Assembly (NCBI GenBank): GCA_007449985.2
Contig: VIIQ02000773.1
Span: 1-64,000, forward strand
Origin: Desmodesmus armatus
Taxonomy: Eukaryota > Chlorophyta > Chlorophyceae > Sphaeropleales > Scenedesmaceae
Length of the DNA stretch: 64,000 nucleotides
Direction: 5' to 3'
The notes beneath the pieces are model-generated. The model was not told the origin of the DNA and searched no databases. It was given only the letters and a program-made list of their open reading frames with translations. The position numbers and the translations under genes were made by a program. Of the stretch, positions 40,601-52,300 are shown in pieces (the stretch's first letter is position 1; the number at the start of each line of letters is the position of its first letter).

Positions 40601-42736
40601 GGTCGCACAACATAGTCAGGTGCAAGCCACTGCATGTGCTACATACATGCGCTGTCATCCCTGCGGCACAAAACCATGCTGACTAGGCCTGACACAACCA
40701 CAGTTTCGGCAAGCAGCAGTGCATGGCCTGCAGGCAGGCAGCACGTGCGCACAGACTCGGCATTGTGCTGGGGTGCAGGCATACCTGTAGGGCACTTGGG
40801 CACAGCAGACACGCGCAGGGGCATGCCAAAGCCAGCTGCATCGATGTGGTTATACAGCGGCACTGACCCAAGCTTCCGCAGCTGCTGCTTGTCGGCACTC
40901 CACCCAAACATGACCAGTTCGCTGGCAGACTCATCAGGCCTGCATGCAGCGGCAGCAGGTGGCAGGGACACAGGTGGCACGGACACAGGCAGTGCAGGAT
41001 TTTGGCGGCAACACAAGACTGCATGCAGCTGCAGCACTGGCAACCCTGCCATGAAACCCTCAGCGGTGCCAACCAGACCACCAGCGTGATCCAAGCCAAG
41101 TCTGCGGAGCTGCATAGCCCCCAGTTCTCCACAGCAAGTCAGAAGCAAGGATGACAACAACAACGATGCAAACCAAACATGTCAGATGTCTGCCACAGCG
41201 GCATAAAAACAAGCATAACTGCTCGCTCACTTGTGTGACAAGACAGCAATGTGCTCCATTTCTGGCTGCTGCTGCTGCTGCACATGTGCAACCCCAACTG
41301 CCGGCAGCACCACTAAGTCCATCACGTTGCCAAGCTCCAGTTCACGCTGCTTCATGAGCTGGTATGAAGCCCCAAGAATCTGAGGTGCTGGCAGCGCATA
41401 CAGGACAGGTGTGCTGAGCTGTGCTGACCCGTCTGCATCCAAGCTGGCTGTTAGACAGGCGATGCGGCCTCTCTTTGCTGCAACGGCGACTGTGATGCCA
41501 GCACCAGTTGGCTGGGGAGACACTGCCATGCGGGCACCCAGGGAGTCAGATTCTGCAGGAGAACCTGCAGGACAGACCCCATCATCACAGGGACGGGGTG
41601 CCAGGGTGATCATCACAAGTTCTGCAAGTGTTGGTGAAGGTTGCACATAGACACACCACTGGCACTGCCTGGTGCAGTCACCATAAGCACACCATATGCA
41701 CACCATAGAGCTGTGCTGTGCTGCTTGAAGCTAGCGCCACCCACTCTGTGGGCTAAGGATTTCCACACCATCCTGGTGGGTGGGCACACAAGGCGAACAC
41801 AGCAAGTGGGCCTTAGAGCCCGCGCGTTTGATTACACACAATACCAGTAGGCAGTGGCTGCTGGGAGAGTGATTGAGCCCACCTGTTGCCAGCTGTGCCT
41901 CTGCAGCAATGTAAAACCGCTGCACCAACTGGCTGTACTTGAGGACCATCAGGGCACCACCCTCCAACAACAGCAACAGGTGGTCCAGCACCTGCCAGCA
42001 TCAGATCCACAGTCAACATGCCAGCAAAGGATCAACAATCATTGTGTATTGATGAGAGTAGGTGGCTTGACAGCTGGATGCACCCTTGACAGGGTGGCCG
42101 ATTGACTGGACACACTTTGGGAAGTCTGAGAGTTGACGTGCTGTGCTTTTGCTTGTGTCGGGCGGTTGCACAGCACCAAAAGTGACCAGATCAGGACATA
42201 TGCAGATGCAGATGGAGATAGGCACGCATGCAAACTGTGTGCAGATCCTGCTGCCTGCTGCCGTAGTGCCTAGGGAAGGCAGCACTGAGGGTTCCCTGCC
42301 ATCTCCACACACAACCAAATAGACTGCATATGTTGTTGGAGAAATGTCAAGAAAGGTGTTGACTGCATGCATTCGTGCAGCACAACTCCAGGTGACGGTG
42401 GACACCTCCCTCGGAACTTGCCTGTGTCTGCGCGTTTGAGGGCTGCAGCAGGCTGAAGGGCAGCACAGACAGCTGCTTTACTCTGCAGAACAGCGGCTGC
42501 TTGAACACAGTCTCCAGCCTGCCCCCAGCAGCGACTGATAGCACATGCAGTTCATTGTGGCTTCCCAGCACAATGTCCACTGCGCCTGCTGTCCTGAGAC
42601 AACCAGAGCAGCTTGATGTGGCAGTCCCTGACGTGACAAGAGGGGAGGAGAGCCAGAAGCTGCTGTCTTGTGTCGTGTTTGCTGCTGCCATGTTTGCTGC
42701 TGCCATGTGAGGGCCCTGAGGGGCCCTGCTCAACAT
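31652..42736 (-). CDS. CPSF-A/DDB1/RSE1 superfamily protein (beta-propeller scaffold)
   Basis: The N-terminal exon (42736-42422) reads DIVLGSHNELHVLSV...GRLETVFKQPLFCRVKQLSVLP, the MMS1_N pattern shared by CPSF160, DDB1 and RSE1. Next come 41991-41883 (DHLLLLLEGGALMVLKYS), 41621-41231, 41101-40785, an exon from 40578, an acidic region near 39900-39300, 38982-38760 (ITAVAW...LLVSTSCGCLLQL) and a very long exon 38436-34966. The C-terminal CPSF_A domain lies at about 33950-33351 (LVVLGTETFGE...GQVLVLQV...LLLVATRQVLAVYQL) and 32750-32113; the last part (to about 31900) has 'MVDAGILRLFLVLP', like the acidic helix ending RSE1/DDB1 proteins. Large Ala/Gln/Gly/Ser inserts make it longer than relatives. 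These proteins bind partners in RNA 3' processing, splicing or ubiquitin ligation; which role applies here cannot be told. A frame break lies near 32165. The first intron seems to use a GC donor. Confidence 0.75.
34795..35050 (-). repeat. Tandem copy of a CPSF-A gene exon end
   Basis: The exon end encoding SGLAGRDLG(A/V)EESSWLQ, followed by a GTGCGGAG donor, occurs at 35035-34966 (functional) and again at about 34880-34815. Both lie in the same orientation, and G-rich (minus strand) intron sequence follows each. Confidence 0.85.
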
Positions 42737-43390
42737 GGTGTTCAACTGTCCTTCTGCGCCATTGTGTTGCGGCGCTGTTCGTCAGCGGTGTTTCATCGAT
42801 GTAAGTGATATTTACAAAATGCATGAAACATCAGCTCCATCAATGCATGTGTCCATTTCGCCGTTCGGAAACCCTGGATGGAAAAGTCAAGCAAAAGCTG
42901 ACACGTGCAATCAGATCATGCCAAGTGCCTGAAAATACATATAAGTGTTTTGACATCCATTCCACACACATGAGGCACAAGGACGCCTTCCCCTACTGCA
43001 CCCCCCCCCTCATGAGTGATCACTAGTACTGAGGAGTCCTCAGGCCCTCAGGGGGTTCTTTGGGGTTCGGTCCAAACGGTTCCTATCGTTTTTTTTTGTG
43101 CCCATACGATTGCCTTCAATCGTACATGTTCTAAGGCGGGGACTAGTCCCCTCTAGTTGCTGGGATCGCCAGCCTGGCAGCCAACAGCTTAAGCCTGGAA
43201 GGCAGTCGACTGTCGGCATCAATGCATGTGCTGTGAATGGGGCTAGCCAGCTGGAAGGGAGTGAATATATGCATCTACTCATCTCTACTCTGATATCCTA
43301 ATGGCTTCTGCTTGATACACCAGCTGTACGTTGACTGACAGGGACCAGCTGGTCTGGCAGCTTCTGTTGCAGCATCATCGGCAACAGCCC
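42737..43390. other. Spacer between CPSF-A gene and satellite
   Basis: No gene recognised. A perfect CTGAGGA/TCCTCAG inverted repeat with one central base lies at 43030-43044. GC-rich inverted sequence near 42711-42732 overlaps the start of the CPSF-A gene. Confidence 0.4.
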
Positions 43391-46300
43391 GAGCTGGAGG
43401 TCATCGCTTGTGGTCGCCCACAGCGCTGTAGTAGTCTCTTGCGCCATGCAGAGCGCTCAATTGTGTGCAGTTGAGGCCTGTGTGCAGTTGAGGCCTCGCA
43501 CGAACACTTGGCATTCAAACAGAATTCAAACAGCATGAGTCTTCAAGCCCACAGCGCTGTAGTAGTCTCTTGCGCCATGCAGAGCGCTCACTTGTGTGCA
43601 GTGCGGCCTGGTAACAATACTTGGCATTCAAGCAGCATGGTGAACTTGGATGAAGCCGCTTGCATACTGATTTCACCCCACACCCCAGCCACCAACCCTC
43701 ATTGTGGTCGCCCACACAGCGCTGCAGTAGTCTCTTGCGCCATGCAGAGGGCGCACTGGTGTGCAGTTGAGGCCTGGCAAGAACACTCAACGTTCAAGCA
43801 GCATTGATAATTGCATACTGACTGTGCCCCACACCCCAGCCCCCAACCCCCATTGTGGTCGCCCACACAGCGCTGTAGTAGTCTCATGCGCCATGCAGAG
43901 CGCTCAACTATGTGCAGTTGAGGCCTGGCCGCAACATTTTATGTTGAAAAAGCATGGATGAATTACTTGAATGAAGCCGCTTGCATACTGACTGCACCAC
44001 ACACCCCAGCCACTAACCCTCACTGTGGTCGCCCACAGCGCTGTAGTAGTCTGTTGCGCCGTGCAGAGCGCTCACCTATGTGCAATTGAGGCCTGGCCAG
44101 AACACTTGATGTTCAAACAGCAAGGATGAATTACTTGGATGAAGCCGCTTGCATACTGACTGCACCCCACACCCCAGTCACCAACCCTCACTGTGGTCGC
44201 CCACAGCGGTGTAGTAGTCTCTTGCGCCATGCAGAGCGCTCAAGTATGTGCAATTGAGGCCTGGTCAGAACACTTGATGTTCAAACAGCATGGATGAATT
44301 ACTTGGATGAAGCCGCTTGCATACTGACTGCACCCCACACCCCAGCCACCAACCCTCACTATGGTCGCCCACAGCGGTGTAGTAGTCTCTTGCGCCATGC
44401 AGAGCGCTCAAGCATGTGCAATTGAGGCCTGGCCAGAACACTTGATGTTCAAACAGCATGGATGAATCACTTGGATGAAGCCGCTTGCATACTGACTGCA
44501 CCCCACACCCCAGCCACCAACCCTCACTGTGGTCGCCCACAGCGCTGTAGTAGTCTCTTGCGCCATGCAGAGCGCTCAAGCATGTGCAATTGAGGCCTGG
44601 CCAGAACACTTGATGTTCAAACAGCAAGGATGAATTACTTGGATGAAGCCGCTTGCATACTGACTGCACCCCACACCCCAGCCACCAACCCTCACTGTGG
44701 TTGCCCACAGCGCTGTAGTAGTCTCTTGCGCCATGCAGAGCGCTCACCTATGTGCAATTGAGGCCTGGTCAGAACACTTGATGTTCGAACAGCATAGATA
44801 AATATATGGATGAAGCCGCTCGCATACCGACTGCACCTCACACCCCAGCCACCAACCCTCACTGTGGTCGCCCACAGCGGTGTAGTAGTCTCTTGCGCCA
44901 TGCAGAGCGCTCAAGTATGTGCAATTGAGGCCTGGTCAGAACACTTGATGTTCAAACAGCATGGATGAAATACTGGATGAAGCCGCTTGCATACTGACTG
45001 CACCCCACACCCCAGCCACCAACCCTCACTATGGTCGCCCACAGCGCTGTAGTAGTCTCTTGCGCCATGCAGAGCGCTCAAGCATGTGCAATTCAGGCCT
45101 GGCCAGAACACTTGCTGTTCGAACAGCATAAATGAATTATTTGGATGAAGCCGCTCGCATACCGACTGCACCTCGCACCCCAGCCACCAACCCTCACTGT
45201 GGTGGCCCACACCGGTGTAGTAGTCTCTTGCGCCATGCAGAGCGCTCAAGTATGTGCAATTGAGGCCTGGCCAGAACACTGGATGTTCAAACAACAAGGA
45301 TGAATTCCTTGGATGAAGCTGGCATACTGACTGCACCCCAGCCACCAACCCTCACTGTGATCGCCCACAGCGCTGTAGTAGTCTGTTGCGCCATGCAGAG
45401 CGCTCAAGCATGTGCATCTGAGGCCTGGCCAGAACACTTGATGTTCAAACAGCATGGATGAATTACTTGGATGAAGCCGCTTGCATACTGACTGCACCAC
45501 ACACCCCAGCCACCAACCCTCACTGTGGTTGCCCACAGCGCTGTAGTAGTCTCTTCCGCCATGCAGAGCGCTCAAGCATGTGCAATTGAGGCCTGGCCAG
45601 AACACTTGATGTTCAAACAGCATGGATGAATTACTTGAATGAAGCCGCTTGCATACTGACTGCACCCCACACCCCAGCCACCAACCCTCACTGTGGTTGC
45701 CCACAGCGCTGTAGTAGTCTCTTGCGCCATGCAGAGCGCTCAAGCATGTGCAATTGAGGCCTGGCCAGAACACTTGATGTTCAAACAGCAAGGATGAATT
45801 ACTTGGATGAAGCCGCTTGCATACTGACTGCACCCCACACCCCAGTCACCAACCCTCACTGTGGTTGCCCACAGCGCTGTAGTAGTCTCTTGCGCCATGC
45901 AGAGCGCTCACCTATGTGCAATTGAGGCCTGGTCAGAACACTTGCTGTTCGAACGGCATAGATAAATTATTTGGATGAAGCCGCTCGCATACCGACTGCA
46001 CCTCACACCCCAGCCACCAACCCTCACTGTGGTCGCCCACAGCGGTGTAGTAGTCTCTTGCGCCATGCAGAGCGCTCAAGTATGTGCAATTGAGGCCTGG
46101 TCAGAACACTTGATGTTCAAACAGCATGGATGAATTACTTGGATGAAGCCGCTTGCATACTGACTGCACCCCACACCCCAGCCACCAACCCTCACTATGG
46201 TCGCCCACAGCGCTGTAGTAGTCTCTTGCGCCATGCAGAGCGCTCAAGCATGTGCAATTGAGGCCTGGCCAGAACACTTGATGTTCGAACAGCATAAATG

Positions 46301-48105
46301 AATTATTTGGATGAAGCCGCTCGCATACCGACTGCACCTCGCACCCCAGCCACCAACCCTCACTGTGGTGGCCCACAGCGCTGTAGTAGTCTCTTGCGCC
46401 ATGCAGAGCGCTCACCTATGTGCAATTGAGGCCTGGTCAGAACACTTGATGTTCGAACAGCATAGATAAATTATTTGGATGAAGCCGCTCGCACACCGAC
46501 TGCACCTCACACCCCAGCCACCAACCCTCACTGTGGTCGCCCACAGCGCTGTAGTAGTCTCTTGCGCCATGCAGAGCGCTCAAGTATGTGCAATTGAGGC
46601 CTGGTCAGAACACTTGATGTTCAAACAGCATGGATGAATTACTTGGATGAAGCCGCTTGCATACTGACTGCACCTCGCACCCCAGCCACTAACCCTCACT
46701 ATGGTCGCCCACAGCGCTGTAGTAGTCTCTTGCGCCATGCAGAGCGCTCAAGCATGTGCAATTCAGGCCTGGCCAGAACACTTGCTGTTCGAACAGCATA
46801 AATGAATTATTTGGATGAAGCCGCTCGCATACCGACTGCACCTCGCACCCCAGCCACCAACCCTCACTGTGGTCGCCCACAGCGGTGTAGTAGTCTCTTG
46901 CGCCATGCAGAGCGCTCAAGTATGTGCAATTGAGGCCTGGCCAGAACACTTGATGTTCAAACAACAAGGATGAATTCCTTGGATGAAGCTTGCATACTGA
47001 CTGCACCCCAGCCACCAACCCTCACTGTGATCGCCCACAGCGCTGTAGTAGTCTCTTGCGCCATGCAGAGCGCTCAAGCATGTGCAACTGAGGCCTGGCC
47101 AGAACACTTGATGTTCAAACAGCATGGATGAATTACTTGGATGAAGCCGCTTGCATACTGACTGCACCCCACACCCCAGCCACCAACCCTCACTGTGGTC
47201 GCCCACAGCGGTGTAGTAGTCTCTTGCGCCATGCAGAGCGCTCAAGCATGTGCAATTGAGGCCTGGTCAGAACACTTGATGTTCAAACAGCAAGGATGAA
47301 TTACTTGGATGAAGCCGCTTGCATACTGACTGCACCCCACACCCCAGTCACCAACCCTCACTGTGGTCGCCCACAGCGCTGTAGTAGTCTCTTGCGCCAT
47401 GCAGAGCGCTCACCTATGTGCAATTGGGGCCTGGCCAGAACACTTGCTGTTCGAACAGCATAGATAAACTATTTGGATGAAGCCGCTTGCATACCGACTG
47501 CGCCTCACACCCCAGCCACCAACCCTCACTGTGGGCGCCCACAGCGGTGTAGTAGTCGCTTGCGCCATGCAGAGCGCTCAAGTATGTGCAATTGAGGCCT
47601 GGTCAGAACACTTGAGGTAGAAACAGCATAAATAATTTATTTAGATGAAGCCGCTCGCATACCGACTGCACCCCACACCCCAGCCACTAACCCTCAGTGT
47701 GGTCGCCCCCCGGGCACTAGAAGTCTCTTGCGCCATGCAGATCGCTCACCTATGTGCAATTGAGGCCTGGCCATAACACTTGATGTTCAAACGGCATGGG
47801 TGAACTCCTTGGATGAAGCTGCTTGCATACCAACTGCACCCCACACCCCAGCCACTCACCCTCACTGTGGTTGCCCACAGCGCAGTAGTAGTCTCCTGCG
47901 CCATGCAGAGCGCTCAACTATATGCAGTTGATGCCTGGTCAGAACACTTGAGGTAGAAGCAGCTTGGATGAATCATGTGGATGCATCTTCATATGAAGCC
48001 GCTTGCATACCGACTGCACCCCACACCCCAGCCACCAACCCTCATTGTGATTGCTCACAGCGCTGTGGTAGTCTCTTGCGCCATGCAGAGCGCTCAGCTC
48101 AGAAG
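43390..48105. repeat. 168-bp satellite array, about 29 monomers
   Basis: The marker GTAGTAGTCTCTTGCGCCAT recurs from 43428 to 48065. From 44043 to 47885 spacing is 168 bases with only a few exceptions, including two 158-bp monomers (45217-45375 and 46887-47045). The first few and last few units are shorter or degenerate. Because 168 is 56 codons and monomers often lack stops on the minus strand, long spurious frames with a 56-residue repeat arise; frame is lost at the 158-bp units, so I do not regard it as coding. Confidence 0.95.
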
Positions 48106-49311
48106 GGGGAGGACTGTCGTGCTGACTGCGGTGTGCTTGCAGGCGATGGCAGCAGCCACATGGGTTGGAAAGTCACAGTCCAACATGCTGGATTGGGCTG
48201 TGGCTTGCTGGATTTTTCTGTGGCTATGGGTCACCCTGGCTAGGCTGCCTGGAGTAGGCTATCCAGACCGGGTTTGGTGATCATCGCTGCACGCCAGAGC
48301 GCAGGTTGCACATCTGCACAGTTGCTGTTTGCAAGTGGTCACTCCACCAGGATGACACTTGTCAACTAGAAGGAACTCTGGGACTTTTGGGACAGCTGGC
48401 AGCAAGACCTAGCAATCAGAGCGTACTACAGTGGTGTAAAGATGTGAGGGCACGCAAATTGCAGTTACCAGAACTTGTGTGTTAACGTTTCCCGGCCACC
48501 TGTGGCACTGCTGCAGCTCAAAGTGCTGAGCTGAACACGGAGATGTGTCACGCTCTTTGCATGCATGGATTGGCCAAGCACCGCAATATGAACCGCATTG
48601 TAGCACCATTACTTTCACGTCAATGGAGCCAACTAGCAGTTACAACAGCTGTGGGCTGCCACAGTGCCACCGGCATAACAGTACTCTGCCACGCTGCACT
48701 TCCTGCAGTGTGACGCACTGGTTCAACCAGCCCTGGCAGGGCAGCCCTACATTGTCACTCAACGGTAAACAATCCAAAAGACCACCTCCTCCGCCTCGTC
48801 TGCCTCCTACTCCTCCTACTCCTCTGCTGGTGGTCTGCACTAGGTTATGTGCTCTGGTACTGCACATAATACCGTCTAGCAAAACAGCAATATTGAGTGC
48901 CTCATGGTGACCGAGTGCCCTCGGCAACACAGCCACACACAGTGTTGGGCTAACAGCAGACACCACCAGAACACAGCTGTGCTGGTGTATTAGCTGGGTT
49001 ATCAGACAAGGCTGTGCTGGACTCTTGTCTTGCTCCAGCTAGCTACCTGGCAGTATCACCTGCAGTCACAGCAAAAGAAGGACAAACAGGTTTGTCAGGC
49101 ACGCATCAATCATTCCAATGATGGCTCTGCGTAAAACTAATGCCATACAACCACTGGCGCAAGTGCCGCTCATTCATCGCTGCTAGGTGTACCTCAACAC
49201 AACAACCGCAGCTGGACAGAAGTAAAGCCCTGTGCTGCTCTGTTCTGGTGTGCTGTCAAAGAAGTGACTATTGTACCCGTCATAGATGCTAACGGGCTGG
49301 CGGGGAGTTGT
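48106..49311. other. Spacer without a recognised gene
   Basis: Ordinary-complexity sequence between the satellite and the MACPF-like gene. Only short open frames are present and none shows a recognisable motif. Confidence 0.5.
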
Positions 49312-52300
49312 CTAAGGATGTAAGCTCAGTCGCAGCTTCTGCCACTGCAGTGGCGGGACATCAGCTGGTCCGGCAGCCGGCCAGCCCGGGCTGAACGCAC
49401 CTGGTGTATTTTTAAGCAGATCCTCTACTGCCACGAGGTCGTCCTTGAGCCTTTTCATGATGGCGGCCTTCCTCAATGCTGTCATCTGTGATAGACGGTC
49501 CACTCGCAGGGCCCATACTTTGTCATCATAGTCAGCAATGTAAGAGTCCAACGCAGGGTATTTGCCTATTGCAAAGAATGTGCGTGGCGTAATGACCTCC
49601 AAGTTTCTTTGCGGGTACAGAATACCAAAAAACCAAGTCTTCCAAGGTAACCAGAAAATCGGCCACCAGGTAGGTGCATCTGGTGCTATGGTCCTTGGCC
49701 GTTGGAACAGCGTCACCACCACCCCAGCCCCTACTTCCAGGGAGGAGAGTTGTGTCAAGTCACCAACAAACCGCGTCCCGACCAGTGTGCCCCTGTAGGT
49801 CTCGCCATCAACTGCATTGGTAACGACACCTTGGTCTTGCTCTGATTGCACAATCGGATCCGCTGGTGTAACGGTACAGTTTTTTCCCGGGCCCACTTCC
49901 TGGTCGGGCGATGTGCAGTTGGTGGCATTGAACGTCCCAGTGATGAAGTCAGGCGCGAATGTCTTGTTGAAGATCACACCTGTAAAGTTCTTGCCGGCAT
50001 AGCCCAAGACGGAAACTGTGTCAATCTGCCGTGTGTTGCCCTGTGCTATAAGAAGGCTGGCGATGCTCATGATGCGTTCGGCTTCAGCGTCGACGCGCGT
50101 CCTCGGGGGCGTCAGCGGCGTCAACTTGCGACGGGCCTCTGTCTTCAGCAACGCAGCTTCGCGAGAGACTTGGATGCCATCACGAAGGAAGGGCAGGTCG
50201 TTGATGAAGTCCCTCTCAGTCGCTTCGAGCTTGGAAGTAACTTGGTTGAGGGCGATGAAGAGGTTCTCGCAACTCGCAGGGGTGCATGTCTTGATGTTCT
50301 CTCGGATGCCATTCACCAGATCTTTTTGCAGAATGTTGCCGACCTGGGGGATAGGACACAACAATATGGTATTGAGCTATGCAGGGTACTGTGCTGTGTG
50401 TGCACACTCTCCCAACCACACACCAGAGTGCTGCTGGTGCTGAGCACCGGCACTGCAACAATTTGCATTTAGTTCCAAAAAGGCTCAAAGTCCAACTAGA
50501 GTATGGTATTTTCTCGTCCTTTTCTCGTCCATCACTCTGAACCCACCTTGCCGTAGACGCTGGTCAGACTTGTATCTGGGAATGTAGTCTCGCCAATGAA
50601 AGGCATTGATGCACGTTGCAACTGCTTGCCTGCTCCCCAAATACGTTGTATCCTGCAGGCAACACGGCGCAAGATTGCGCAGCGTGACTGGCACTTTCAC
50701 TGAAACAGTTGCTGACAATTGGTAGGGCGACGGCACTTGGCGGTTGGGCACTGCCCTTGCCTGCACTTACAGCTGTGACCCACTGGGTCACCCACTGGCA
50801 GTGCAAGCAGGCAACCAGTACTGCAGGCCTGTTTGGTGAAGGCGCATCACAGTGGGCGTGTCCCACCATCTGATGACATGTGCATGGCATGGCTTGCAGG
50901 TTGTTCAACAAAAAGTTGTGTTGTATGCATATTGTTGTTTGTGAAGTTGGGGTGTGGCAGTCCAGACTGCTAGGCTTGCATACCCTGTGGTCCTGTCCGG
51001 CATGAAGGCTGGTTGCTGCCAGCTGGCTGTAATTGGCACCGCTGCCCTCACCTGATGATGACTTCAGGTTCAGCGTTCAGTCTGGACAAGTCAGCCAACA
51101 GGTTGCCTAGCACAGGCGGGGTGGGCGTTCTCCCAGCCTGTTGTGCTTCATACACAACCTGTTGGAACTCTGTGAGGTAGGCCATTGGGATCAACATGGC
51201 ATGTGTGCGGTCCCCCTGTGGATGTGGGTTCACAAAGGCACATCGCACAGACATTAAGTCGATGGCTGGTGTCAACACAGTTGAGTGTTTTCACGCTGAT
51301 ATGAGAGGCTAAGAGACTGGAGCATGCAGACAAGGCTGGGAGATGCCACCACATATGTATACGGCTCTCTGAAGCAAATTGGCTGGCTGTACACATGCTG
51401 TGCAGCCGGGTGCAGCCCCGGGCACCAATTCAAGTGTCATTGGAGTGAAGTGAGGAGTGAAGCCGCAGCTGCCGCCTGCTGTGTGCACATACATGACACG
51501 CATGCTCACATCAGGAGGTGGTGCGCAGTAGCTTTTGACATACCTGGGTAGCAGTTGGCACACCAACGCCACGGGCGCAAGTGTTGAAACCTGTAGTGAC
51601 GCCTTCGGCCCAAGTAGCACTGAGGTCACCGATACGGAGGACAGGCTTGGGTAATCCACAGTTTTTGGCATCCACCAATGCGTCAGTATCCTGCATCAGC
51701 AACAGCCGGGATAGAGGTGCTGCATCAGCGCTGATGCTAGCGTGCATGTGGCAGCATGTGATCAGGCTGCAGGACTTCGGTGCATTGTATGTACATACAG
51801 ACAGCACACGTCCCACACACCCTAAACAACTCCGTGTAAGCTGTGTAGACCGCACGTCCTGTCTGACCGCCGATATGGCATACAAATGTACCGCTAATCA
51901 GGTGGAATCGCACCTGGAACCCAACGGGCAGGAAGTCGCGTGTCGCTGTTAGGGTTGCATCCTCGTTGCTGTTGGTGCTGGTTTTTGCAAACTCAGCGGC
52001 CGCAGCGACACTCACACCCCAGCCCTTGTATGTTGCTGACACTTTTGCACTGAAGCTGTCTGCTTGCTCAGATGCCTTGAACTGGAAACCAACTTTGGAG
52101 GAGAAGCGAACAGCTGCAAGCAGAGCCAGAAGGAAATAGGGAGACACATAAGTCAATTGAGTAAGCTTCCCGCTGCATATTGGCTGACTGAAGAAGACCT
52201 TGCCGCATGGTCTTCGCGGATGATTGCCAGCTACAAATATATCAAAAGGCTGCACTCCCTGGCAGCAGGGATTGGACCCAGCGCAGTGACTGCACAGGTT

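Noticed and set aside
43390..48105. Long minus-strand frames with a 56-residue repeat
   Set aside because: They arise because the satellite monomer is 168 bp; frame is lost at the 158-bp monomers and there is no splice or start context.
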